Of a stretch of DNA of 64,000 bases, positions 36,115 through 44,168 are shown one piece after another. The DNA is taken from positions 1-64,000 of the forward strand of contig CAIUHP010000068.1 of NCBI GenBank assembly GCA_903899015.1, written 5' to 3'. Position numbers and translations under genes: made by a program. The notes beneath the pieces were generated by a model. That model was not told the origin of the DNA and ran no database searches. It saw only the letters and a list, made by a program, of their open reading frames with translations. This stretch comes from an uncultured Armatimonadota bacterium (GTDB taxonomy: Bacteria > Armatimonadota > Fimbriimonadia > Fimbriimonadales > Fimbriimonadaceae). How positions within the stretch are numbered: the first letter of the stretch is position 1; each line of letters opens with the position of its first letter.

Positions 36115-37968
36115 TCAGGCATCAGGAAGTAAATCCTTAAATTCGCCGAGATACGCTTCGAATTTGCGCCATCGTTGAATCGACGACTTATAGAAAGGTT
36201 GTCGCACCTGCCAAACACTCGGAGTGATTACGGCTCGTTTATTTTCGTGTGGTCGTAAACAGGCATCGTTCCACTCCAGTCCGCAGAACTCGACAAGCTT
36301 CCGAGTTTCCGGCTCGCTGTTGCTCACAAGATTTTCGTATTGAATCTCAAGCATCGACTCTGGTGGCAGTGCCTTTCGCCAGTGCTTCATGATTTTGAGA
36401 TACTCGCCATAGGCGCTCACGATATTTCGTCGGTTATGAGCGAATTCGGTAAGGGCGCGGTTTGGAGTCGCATAAATCGAAAAGCACGTGTCAACCGGAT
36501 CGCGCATCACGTGAATAATCTTCGCGTTCGGGAATGCGAGGTGGATGATGCCAAGCCCGGCGTAGTTGATCGGCATCTTATCGACAACGTGTGATTTGCT
36601 AGGAGCGATGGACTGAAGAAGCGCGACATATCGATTCGCTGCTTCATTCAACCCGTCGACGTTGAGCTCGCCCTTCATTTCATTGAGACCAGAACGCCAG
36701 TTGTCGCCCCAAAAAGTTTGCTCGCCGGCAGCCCCTACTTCTGGGTGGCTGGAAAGAACTTGCTCGATAAGCGTCGTTCCGGAACGCATCATTCCGACAA
36801 CGAAAATGGGCATCGAACTAGCAGAACCAGCACCTGCATTTCGCTTGACGAAGCTCGTTGAGAACTGGCGAATCGTTCGGTCAAATCGATCCGAATATGC
36901 TTCGTCGTCGAATACTCCATCCTTGAACTTCAATTCATATTCAATCCGGTTGGCTTCGTCATATGCCGCAATCGACCCTGCAAAATCGCTTAGGTCTTCA
37001 AGTGATTTCGCGATGCCGTACTGAAGAAAACTGGCTTGCTTCGGCGGGAGATTCGATTTTGAGGCAAGCTTTTGCATCTGCTCGACTAAACCTCGATCTT
37101 CTTCGCCCATTTTCTTGCTGTTGGCAATCGCGAAATAGGCATATCCTTGGTTCGGTTCAAGAGCAATCGATTGCTGGAAGCAACGAATGGCCTCATCGAT
37201 GCGACCGAGGGCCTGGATAGCGGTCCCCATCATCCCATAGACCTGGTGATCTTTGGATTGACGAGCCATCGCCTGTTTGAGAAGATCTTCCGCTTCCGCC
37301 GACTGACTATCTTCGAGGAGAAGTCTGGCTAAGAGGAGCTTGGCAACATCCGAAGACGGCTGAAGTTGAAGCGCACGACGCGCAACCTCCTGGGCCGCAG
37401 TCGGATTGTTTTGGCTCAGTAAGAACTGGGCAAGCTTGAGAAGGCTGTCAGCATTGTGTTGGGAACCGCTAAGCGCGCGCCGAATAACATCCGATGCTTC
37501 GTCTCTTCTGCCTTGCAAGTGCAAGCACTGACTCAAGCTATAAAGAATGGGGATGACTTGGGGGGCACGAAAAGTTGCTTGCCGTAACCGCTCTTCTGAT
37601 TCTGGAAGTAGCCGAACTTCCAGAAGGCAGATTCCTAGTTGAGCCAGTGCCTGAGCGTCTTGTGGGTTGAGTTCCACTGCACGTCGGGCAGAATGAATCG
37701 CTTCCGGAATTTTGCCAAGCTTCTTGTAAACGTGAGATTGCCAAAACGCGGCATGGAAAGAGTCAGGCTCAATCCCTTGCACTTCGTCCAAAAGCCGAAT
37801 CGCCTTAAGCGGGTCCCCCACCTTTGCTTCGATGACACCGGCAATCATCAATGCTTGCACGTTATAGGGCTCGATCGCCAAAACTTGGCTGCAAAGGCGA
37901 CTCGCTTCTCCAAATTGGTTGGAAGCATGAGCGGTACTCGCTGCACGGATCAGATTATCTATATCCAA
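36115..37968 (-). CDS. TPR-repeat sulfotransferase (tyrosylprotein-sulfotransferase-like)
   Basis: About 617 residues: N-terminal TPR repeats (to ~residue 290; e.g. AIHSARRAVELNPQDAQAL) and a C-terminal sulfotransferase domain. The PAPS loop is FVVGMMRSGTTLIEQVL, and the 3'-phosphate motif is HVMRDPVDTCFS. Such domains move sulfate from PAPS to hydroxyl groups of sugars, phenols or protein tyrosines; a target cannot be chosen. The TTG start at 37968 is preferred because GGAGG, the last Gly codons of paralogue C, lies 11 bases upstream. It sits inside the halogenase operon, 7 bases after C and 26 before B. Confidence 0.85.
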   Translation of the reverse strand: MDIDNLIRAASTAHASNQFGEASRLCSQVLAIEPYNVQALMIAGVIEAKVGDPLKAIRLLDEVQGIEPDSFHAAFWQSHVYKKLGKIPEAIHSARRAVELNPQDAQALAQLGICLLEVRLLPESEERLRQATFRAPQVIPILYSLSQCLHLQGRRDEASDVIRRALSGSQHNADSLLKLAQFLLSQNNPTAAQEVARRALQLQPSSDVAKLLLARLLLEDSQSAEAEDLLKQAMARQSKDHQVYGMMGTAIQALGRIDEAIRCFQQSIALEPNQGYAYFAIANSKKMGEEDRGLVEQMQKLASKSNLPPKQASFLQYGIAKSLEDLSDFAGSIAAYDEANRIEYELKFKDGVFDDEAYSDRFDRTIRQFSTSFVKRNAGAGSASSMPIFVVGMMRSGTTLIEQVLSSHPEVGAAGEQTFWGDNWRSGLNEMKGELNVDGLNEAANRYVALLQSIAPSKSHVVDKMPINYAGLGIIHLAFPNAKIIHVMRDPVDTCFSIYATPNRALTEFAHNRRNIVSAYGEYLKIMKHWRKALPPESMLEIQYENLVSNSEPETRKLVEFCGLEWNDACLRPHENKRAVITPSVWQVRQPFYKSSIQRWRKFEAYLGEFKDLLPDA

Positions 37969-37975
37969 TGAGTGT

Positions 37976-39709
37976 TTAGCCTCCGATAGCAGGAGCAAGC
38001 TTCACCTTGGGATCCAAAGTGTCTCTGTTCCAGTCGATATTTGGGGTGCGGGGAATATCACCTGGTCCTAGAAGAGGCTTAGTAGGATCATAGGTCCCTA
38101 AAATCCAACCATCTTTGAGCATGACTTCCAAAGCTTCGATCGCGCTAAGTGCGACGATGGGGCCAAGTTTGGCAGACACCATTCTCAACGCTCGGATGAT
38201 TCCATCGAGCGTTGTTTCTCGTTCCAGGATCTCAAGTGCGGTTCGGAAACCACCCGAAATCGGTAATTCTAGTTTGCCCTTTCGGAGAATGCGTCCCAAG
38301 TGGATTTTCCCGTTCTCGTAGACCGGAGTCTTGTCGGCAACCACGCCATCAATGTTGAGATCGAATACGTTGACCTTCGTGATGGCCCATTCCGACTCTT
38401 CGTTGAACAGCATTCCCTGAATGTTCTTGATCTGCTCGATAGTGTGTCCGGCCAAGCCTGCACCTGCGGTCTCAAGAGAGACAAAACCTCCGGTTCCAAG
38501 CCATTGCCAGGCGGATTTGGCATCCATGTTGAAGCCAGCTTCTTTGGCAATCTCACCGGTGTATTCGACAAGGTCGGTGAAGTGCCCGTTGCCGGAGTAC
38601 CAAAAGTTTGCAAAGCGAATGTGCTGAAAGATGCGATTGGATTGTCGACTCTCAAAAGCCTTCTTGATCCATTCCTTGTCGTGCTTGCCTTCTTCGAGCT
38701 CGATGATGGTGTAGGCGCATTCCTTTGCCCCAACCATTGTCATCGTGATGCCAGCGGACAAAATGGGATCCGCAAAGCCAGCCGACTCTCCCACAAGAAA
38801 CCAGTTATCGCCGACCATTTGCTGAGCCGTAAATGACCAATCCTTTGTCGCCTTGACATGGCCATCCCGTTTCGCGTTGGCCACAAGGGAAGAGATACGC
38901 GGTTCCGATTGTACCGCTTCCAGATAGAGATCTTCTGGCCGCTTTCCAGACTTCTTGTAGTACTCGGCAGGACAAACCAATCCGATAGACGTTCGAGTTT
39001 CGGAAATGGGAATAAACCAAATCCAGCCATAGCCAAGACTCATGATCTGGATGCGCGTGCCACCGACGCCGATACTAACCGCCCATTCGGCATTCTCCCA
39101 GTGGTCCCACATCGCAATATTTTTGAGGGATGCAGGTTCGTCGACCGGAATGCCAAGCGCTTTACGTATGATGCCTGCATTGCCAGAAGCGTCAATGTAG
39201 TGCTTTGCGGTAATTGTTTTACCGTCCGTCAGTTGGAGACCCGAAACCGAGTTGCCTTCGGTGAGGACCTTTTCGACCCCTCGATCTTCAAACACGGTGC
39301 AACCCAGGCTTCGTGAGTGATCGAGAAGGATTTTGTCGAACCGAGCTCGATCTACTTGGAATGTGCTGCGCATGCGCCACGCTTCGAACTTTCCAGGTCG
39401 CTGATCTTCCAGGTTGATTTCTGCGGTCTCAAGTAAGTTGAAATCCCAAAGTTCGTCGGTTGATCCCCACTTGTAGGTAGCTCCAATTTTGATGGGGAAA
39501 TTTGCTGCTTCAACCTTTTCCCATGCTCCAATTTCATTGAGCACCCGTCCGGTTGTCGGCAACAAGCTTTCGCCGATGTGTTCACGAGGGAAATTTTCCT
39601 TTTCAAGAATGGTGACGCTGAGATGAGGAGCGTATTTCTTGATCATAGAGCCGACAGTTGAGCCCGCAGGCCCTCCGCCGACGACGGCGATATCATAAGA
39701 TTCAGACAT
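37976..39709 (-). CDS. Flavin-dependent halogenase family protein (paralogue C)
   Basis: 577 residues, more divergent than A and B. GGGPAG at 11-16, the typical GESLLP, Lys74 in PIKIGATYKWG, WIWFIP and FADPILSAG are all present. The C-terminal region again ends in a helical ALEVMLKDGWI unit, plus a ~30-residue Pro/Asp-rich tail absent from A and B. It is the first gene of the operon; a hairpin 24 bases upstream separates it from the lipoprotein gene. Halogenation of an aromatic compound or peptide is inferred. The final Gly-Gly codons double as the ribosome binding site of the next gene. Confidence 0.82.
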   Translation of the reverse strand: MSESYDIAVVGGGPAGSTVGSMIKKYAPHLSVTILEKENFPREHIGESLLPTTGRVLNEIGAWEKVEAANFPIKIGATYKWGSTDELWDFNLLETAEINLEDQRPGKFEAWRMRSTFQVDRARFDKILLDHSRSLGCTVFEDRGVEKVLTEGNSVSGLQLTDGKTITAKHYIDASGNAGIIRKALGIPVDEPASLKNIAMWDHWENAEWAVSIGVGGTRIQIMSLGYGWIWFIPISETRTSIGLVCPAEYYKKSGKRPEDLYLEAVQSEPRISSLVANAKRDGHVKATKDWSFTAQQMVGDNWFLVGESAGFADPILSAGITMTMVGAKECAYTIIELEEGKHDKEWIKKAFESRQSNRIFQHIRFANFWYSGNGHFTDLVEYTGEIAKEAGFNMDAKSAWQWLGTGGFVSLETAGAGLAGHTIEQIKNIQGMLFNEESEWAITKVNVFDLNIDGVVADKTPVYENGKIHLGRILRKGKLELPISGGFRTALEILERETTLDGIIRALRMVSAKLGPIVALSAIEALEVMLKDGWILGTYDPTKPLLGPGDIPRTPNIDWNRDTLDPKVKLAPAIGG

Positions 39710-39732
39710 CGGTGTTTGAGGTTTCGTAAAGT

Positions 39733-39755
39733 GGGCCCGGTTTGAAACCGGGCCC
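39733..39755. terminator. GC-rich palindrome between lipoprotein and halogenase genes
   Basis: GGGCCCGGTTT and AAACCGGGCCC pair perfectly about a single base. It lies just after the lipoprotein stop and 24 bases before the first halogenase start codon. The T-run (39761-39766) is on the plus-strand side, so termination in the minus direction is uncertain. Confidence 0.6.
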
Positions 39756-39764
39756 GACTATTTT

Positions 39765-40001
39765 TTACGGAGTGCCCGCTGCTGGGGCTGCTCCTGTGCC
39801 ACCTGCTCCAGGAGCAGTTGCCATCTTGTTCTTTTCGTTTTCACGAGCGCCGGTCGGATGCTTCTTGGCCATACCCTCTAGGCTGGGAGGACCATCGAGC
39901 AACTTGCGAACCTTTGCTTCGTCTGTTGTGGGACCGTTGCTGCAGCCAACTAAGACTGCGATTGCGCCCAAACCGAGAACGAGAGCGTTGAGTTTCTTCA
40001 T
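39765..40001 (-). CDS. Small lipoprotein of unknown function
   Basis: 78 residues starting [10 protein letters not shown] with lipobox VLVGC, so Cys21 is lipidated. The mature part is short and disordered, with KVRKLLDGPPSLEGM and an Ala/Gly/Pro-rich end. Its ATG overlaps the stop of the prepilin-like gene (ATGA), which implies coupled translation. Small lipoproteins directly after a prepilin-like gene are, to my knowledge, common in Armatimonadota; the role is unknown. A longer upstream frame exists but the lipoprotein signal fixes the start. Confidence 0.7.
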   Translation of the reverse strand: MKKLNALVLGLGAIAVLVGCSNGPTTDEAKVRKLLDGPPSLEGMAKKHPTGARENEKNKMATAPGAGGTGAAPAAGTP

Positions 40002-40936
40002 CAACCCTTCGGCCAGAATGCCTTGATGGCCTGCTGAGCACCACCGTTGACGGGGATGGTTTGACCCATCAGCTGTCTCCAAGGTGTCGCCTTAACGTGA
40101 CCGTCAACTCCAGCCCAAACGGTTAGACCAGTAGGCATACCCGTTGGTGTTGGACCGCCGTGCCACTGCCATACACCCGTTGCCAACGGATCCTGATCTC
40201 GTTGTCGAGCAACGGGAGCCGTGATAACTAGGTTACAGCCATAGGTGTTGAATCCGCATGAACCCCAGTAAAGGTCAAATGTGTCCGCATTGTCTTGCTG
40301 CCACATATAGTCCCAAGTACCGGACTGGCTGATCATAACGTTATCGGCTGGGTTAGCAACTGCGGTGGTTGAGAGAGACGGGGTACCGCCTGCCTTATAT
40401 CCGTATGCTGACCAGATGATTCCGTTGGAAGAGTTCGTCACACCGCCAATGCCGTCGTAAAGATAAGTCTTTCCGCCCGTCATTGCAGCAGCTTGGCTGG
40501 ATCCACCGAAGGTGTAGTTGCTGAAGCTGCCATCGGTAGCAGCTTGCTGAGGTCCCATGCCCCAAAGGCCATAGACTGCGAGTGCGGTACCGCCATTTTC
40601 GTCGTTACCGTTTGTATCCGTTGGGTTTGGACCCGTTGGATCAAGCAGAACGCCCCATGACTTCATGTATGGCTGCTGAAGGTAGCTGAATGGCATTACG
40701 TGCCAGTTGCTGTCGTATTCAACCGTCGGCGAGAAGTTATCGTCGGCGTCGTTTGAGTACATGAGCTGGCCAAGTGCCATCTGCTTTGCGTTGCTGATTG
40801 CAACTGAACCCTTAGCGGCTCGCTTTGCTTGGGCAAAGACAGGGAATAGAATTGCTGCGAGAATCGCGATGATCGCGATTACTACGAGCAGTTCAATGAG
40901 GGTAAAGCCCCTTCGCTTTGTTTGATTCATTGACAT
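40001..40936 (-). CDS. Prepilin-type leader protein (DUF1559/H-X9-DG type)
   Basis: 311 residues. The type IV prepilin leader [19 protein letters not shown] gives cleavage before Phe by a prepilin peptidase and an N-terminal helix for membrane anchoring. The rest is a globular exported domain rich in Asn, Gly and aromatic residues, with a [13 protein letters not shown] segment near the end, the H-X9-DG style known from large pseudopilin families of Planctomycetes and Armatimonadota. It starts 5 bases after the end of the regulator gene, so both may be one unit, followed by the lipoprotein. Confidence 0.85.
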   Translation of the reverse strand: MSMNQTKRRGFTLIELLVVIAIIAILAAILFPVFAQAKRAAKGSVAISNAKQMALGQLMYSNDADDNFSPTVEYDSNWHVMPFSYLQQPYMKSWGVLLDPTGPNPTDTNGNDENGGTALAVYGLWGMGPQQAATDGSFSNYTFGGSSQAAAMTGGKTYLYDGIGGVTNSSNGIIWSAYGYKAGGTPSLSTTAVANPADNVMISQSGTWDYMWQQDNADTFDLYWGSCGFNTYGCNLVITAPVARQRDQDPLATGVWQWHGGPTPTGMPTGLTVWAGVDGHVKATPWRQLMGQTIPVNGGAQQAIKAFWPKG

Positions 40937-40941
40937 ATCTC

Positions 40942-42096
40942 CTAATATTGAGGAATTGAGCGATGCAAGGAAGAATCTCGAACGTTCGGGGCAGCGGTTG
41001 AACCGCGGTCAAGAAGTGGGGCATCTAATAGTGCATGCCGGTAAGCCTTGGGAACTCCCGTGCGTATTCGATGAAACACCATCTCGGCAGCCAACCTACC
41101 GATGCGTTCGAAATCCTGAAGTGAGGTCGTGAGGTACCCGCCGCCGGGCAACCAACGTAAGAGTCCGTCAAAACCGATGACAGACATCTGATGAGGAATG
41201 GATATTTTGCGATCCCGCAAGGCATCGCAAATCTGGAGGGCAATATGGTCGTTTACGGCAAAGATCGCCGTCGGAGGATCTGCCAGTCCGAGGCAAGTAT
41301 CGAGCGCCGAGTCGACCCCTTCTGGACCATCAACGAGGTCGTGAATGATGTAATCCGGATTGAAAGGAATCCCTGCTTCCTTTAGCGCGCGGACATATCC
41401 TGCCTCGCGTTCTCGAACACTCGATACGGGTTCGATGTTGTTGATGAAAGCTATTTTTCGGTGACCAAGTTCAATGAGGTGTTGAACGGATCTTTGAGCG
41501 GAAGCTTCGTTGTGGGTTCCAACGAAGTCAGCATCGAACTCTACTGGGGGAAGGCGGTCAACGAATACGATCGGAACCCGTTCCGTTCGCAGAGCCCTGA
41601 GGGCTTCGAGGTTTCGCTCACCACCCAAATACCAAATGATGATTCCGGCTACCTGAGGATCGTTTGCAACCGATTTGAGGAACTTTGCCTCGGATTCGAA
41701 GATGGAGTCCCAATCCCCATCGACCGCATTAGCAACAACCAGATTGACATCTTGCCCAAGGTCGGCACTTTGGATACCTTTGAGGATCGAAGCAGCAGCG
41801 TAGTCTCCCGTGTGCGGCCACAACCATATCCCGATGTTTGGTTTGCGGAGCTTCGATAACGAGTAAGTCTTCGGTGCGGATGCGACTGTTGGCCGGCATC
41901 TCGGTTTGACTTCAATGAGCCCCTTCGAAGCTAATTCTTTGATGGCTGCCCGAATCACTCCTCTGCTCGCACCTAGCTCAACTGAAAGCTCACGCTCGCT
42001 CGGCAGAACATGACCATATGGCCAAGTTCCGTCGTCTATACGGGACTCAATCTGCCCTGTAATAGCGGCAATAAGAGGGGATTCCATGCTAAGCAA
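40942..42096 (-). CDS. GntR-HTH/LacI-type transcriptional regulator
   Basis: 384 residues: an N-terminal winged helix-turn-helix of GntR type ([32 protein letters not shown], residues ~33-66) joined to a periplasmic-binding-like sensor of the LacI type ([12 protein letters not shown] to [10 protein letters not shown]). The arrangement is that of AraR, which binds a sugar and leaves DNA. The ligand here is unknown. It lies upstream of the prepilin, lipoprotein and halogenase genes in the same direction. Inverted repeats in the intergenic region may be its operators. The start may be ATG 42096 or three codons later. Confidence 0.88.
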   Translation of the reverse strand: MLSMESPLIAAITGQIESRIDDGTWPYGHVLPSERELSVELGASRGVIRAAIKELASKGLIEVKPRCRPTVASAPKTYSLSKLRKPNIGIWLWPHTGDYAAASILKGIQSADLGQDVNLVVANAVDGDWDSIFESEAKFLKSVANDPQVAGIIIWYLGGERNLEALRALRTERVPIVFVDRLPPVEFDADFVGTHNEASAQRSVQHLIELGHRKIAFINNIEPVSSVREREAGYVRALKEAGIPFNPDYIIHDLVDGPEGVDSALDTCLGLADPPTAIFAVNDHIALQICDALRDRKISIPHQMSVIGFDGLLRWLPGGGYLTTSLQDFERIGRLAAEMVFHRIRTGVPKAYRHALLDAPLLDRGSTAAPNVRDSSLHRSIPQY

Positions 42097-42120
42097 ATGT
42101 TAAGAAGGCGAAGACCATAT

Positions 42121-42135
42121 CAGACCAGAGGTCTG
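42121..42135. promoter_or_regulatory. Inverted repeat, candidate operator of the GntR/LacI regulator
   Basis: CAGACC-AGA-GGTCTG lies 25 bases upstream of the regulator start codon. The GACC/GGTC halves are of the size GntR proteins use. Autoregulation is inferred. Confidence 0.4.
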
Positions 42136-42193
42136 CAAGTGAGCCGATACTATAACAGAAAAAAGGCCCCATGCAAAGTAAATATGCAGTTGT

Positions 42194-42279
42194 GGTCCTA
42201 ATTTCTTACTTATTCATTGGTCAATTCACCAATAGCGGACCAAAAAGGACCAAAACGTTGGTTCCTGTCGCTTAGGTCC
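42194..42279. promoter_or_regulatory. Cluster of GGACC/GGTCC repeats and an ATTGGT inverted repeat
   Basis: GGTCC occurs at 42194 and 42275, and GGACC at 42237 and 42247, the latter two in a 10-base direct repeat (GGACCAAAA). ATTGGT-CAATTC-ACCAAT spans 42216-42233. This cluster fills the space between the regulator gene and the tRNA and may bind a regulator in several copies. Confidence 0.4.
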
Positions 42280-42383
42280 TTTAGTTGGCTTCCAGATTCA
42301 TAAGAATTCATCATTTGATGTCCGAGAAGCCCTTGGTGCCTTGCAAGGTTCAATAATCAGCAGGTATGCTCCTGTCTCGCTTC

Positions 42384-42460
<77 letters not shown>

Positions 42461-42467
42461 AGTAACT

Positions 42468-42501
42468 CCTCGAATTTGATTTCAAATTCGAGGTTTTTTT
42501 T
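42468..42501 (+). terminator. Intrinsic terminator of the tRNA-Ile gene
   Basis: CCTCGAATTTGA and TCAAATTCGAGG form a 12-bp perfect stem ending in eight T. It starts 8 bases after the tRNA. Confidence 0.95.
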
Positions 42502-42855
42502 AATAATCCTTGGCATTAGGCACTAGCCTCGGACGGGTGGCTCTACGCGATCAGATGCACCTTGATCTCTTATGATTGTCACAGGAAACCTGGCTACGGG
42601 AGGCGTTTACGGAAGCGACCACAGTTGTCCGCTTTGATCGTGTACTGCGAACATTTCTATGATTTCGTGGACAAGAAAATAAACAATCCATATGTTCCGT
42701 ACCATGAAAAGACACGACTCTTTGTGCATGGCGATATTCGTAGGCTCCCATGATCGCCGGGGTAGGTTCATGTTCATCGTGTAGAAGCGGTTATCAATTG
42801 CCTTCGATTACCCCTCTACCCAGGATCTGGAATCAAACCTGGCTGTGCAGCCGCG
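42502..42855. other. Non-coding 354-base gap
   Basis: Open frames on both strands here are short and overlap without ribosome binding sites or recognisable domains. I see no repeat or RNA gene. Decayed coding sequence is possible. Confidence 0.4.
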
Positions 42856-43740
42856 TTACTGTTGAGCCGTAGACCACATGTTATCCGTTGGCGAGACGTA
42901 ACTGGCATCGAAGGAGATCATCTTTACATGCCCGTCCATGAACGCGATGGGATGACCGCCAGGGTATCGGGACTGTTCAGGCGGAAAGTTCCAGAATCGT
43001 CCGTCGATGCTCCGGTATTCGTTGATGCAAGTCGGATCATTGGGAAACTTTTCGCACGGAGGCGAAGCCAAGCCTTTTGCCCAATAATAGGCGTCCGAAG
43101 GGTTACTAGCATAGCTCCAAGGATTCAGACAGATATCGAAATAGTCACTGAACCAAAACGCATTGTTCGGATCGTTAACGGGCAGTGGATTGGGCTCACA
43201 CGAGGCCCCTGTCCCGGTTGAGCACTGGTATGCCTTCCAGTTCTCAACCCTCAGCGTAAAGAAGATAGTGCTCGCAGGCTTTGTGAGGTCCGACTCTGAA
43301 CGTGCCACCCCAGTGATGAGGCCGTTATTGCGAATCGATCCGAACATTGGTGGGTCGTTCTTGTCGGGGTCGGACGGGTCCCACCAGACACTGCTACGAT
43401 TCCCTTGCTGGTCACTTCCGTTCACCCCACCCTTGCCGTTCCTGATGTAGGCATTCAGTGCCTCCTCGTAGTAGCCGATCGACCACCAACTGATATAGCC
43501 GGGTACTCCCGGATTGTCGGACGTCTGTGTTCTGGCATAGCGCCCATCGTAATCGCCGCTGTACATGATCATGGCGGTGTCTATCTGTTTGAAATTGTTG
43601 ATAAGCACCGACTTTTTGGCGGCTATCTTTGCGCGAGCGAAGACTGGAAAGAGTATTGCGGCAAGAATTGCGATGATGGCAGTGACAACCAAGAGCTCAA
43701 TGAGCGTAAACGCATTACGTTCTGCATGCATAACGGACAT
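42856..43740 (-). CDS. Second prepilin-type leader protein
   Basis: 294 residues with leader [21 protein letters not shown], then a helix and a Trp/Tyr/Asp-rich exported domain ending with the segment [21 protein letters not shown], again of H-X9-DG style. It resembles the protein at 40001-40936 in layout, though the exported domains differ. It is divergent from the GH78-like gene across 428 bases, and may be a partner of it, as such pseudopilins often sit beside glycoside-hydrolase genes. Confidence 0.82.
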   Translation of the reverse strand: MSVMHAERNAFTLIELLVVTAIIAILAAILFPVFARAKIAAKKSVLINNFKQIDTAMIMYSGDYDGRYARTQTSDNPGVPGYISWWSIGYYEEALNAYIRNGKGGVNGSDQQGNRSSVWWDPSDPDKNDPPMFGSIRNNGLITGVARSESDLTKPASTIFFTLRVENWKAYQCSTGTGASCEPNPLPVNDPNNAFWFSDYFDICLNPWSYASNPSDAYYWAKGLASPPCEKFPNDPTCINEYRSIDGRFWNFPPEQSRYPGGHPIAFMDGHVKMISFDASYVSPTDNMWSTAQQ

Positions 43741-44168
43741 TCTATCATGATTTGTATCCTAGGCTACATTATTAAGCCAAGGATAAGTTTGAATGTAGAA
43801 CAGCCGTCATGTTAAGACTTTCGGGGCAGCTCTGGTGTGGAAGGTATTTCCCGCTGGCGCGACGTCGCCACACAACCAACACTCAACGAAGCTTTGTCTA
43901 AAGATAGGTCCCAATCAATCGTCCTTTGAGTTATGTCCTTACTGTTGGTGAAAGGACGTCAATCCACCAACAACACCAGTCTCGACCCTCCGAGGGAGAG
44001 ATGTCGCAGACAGAGAGGGGCGGAATCCGATACTGGAAAAGTCCATATACTACACTTTCCATCTTGTCTGAGTTCCAGCACGACGGAACTGTGGTTGCTA
44101 TGTGGCAAGTCTCCGCACGATCGACCACCAAATCCGACTACACTCGAAAACGACCAACGGTTGAGTTT
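43741..44168. other. Divergent intergenic region with an inverted repeat
   Basis: 428 bases between the prepilin-type and GH78-like genes. TGTTGGTG (43943-43950) and CACCAACA (43965-43972) form an inverted repeat with a 14-base spacer, a candidate operator. An open frame from 43926 into the GH78-like gene gives no protein-like sequence and is not used. Confidence 0.4.

Noticed and set aside
36900-37960. TPR region of the sulfotransferase as a DNA repeat array
   Set aside because: The repeat is at protein level only; DNA copies are not similar enough to form an array.
32694-39709. Halogenase-like genes as ordinary FAD monooxygenases or geranylgeranyl reductases
   Set aside because: WxWxIP plus FxxPxxSxG in all three, with the conserved Lys, fits halogenases better; activity still needs proof.
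42551-42751. Short open frames on both strands after the tRNA terminator
   Set aside because: No domain, no ribosome binding site and no neighbour logic; called a gap instead.
43926-44168. N-terminal extension of the GH78-like gene from a TTG
   Set aside because: It would place about 80 unlikely residues before a signal peptide and covers an inverted repeat of the intergenic region.
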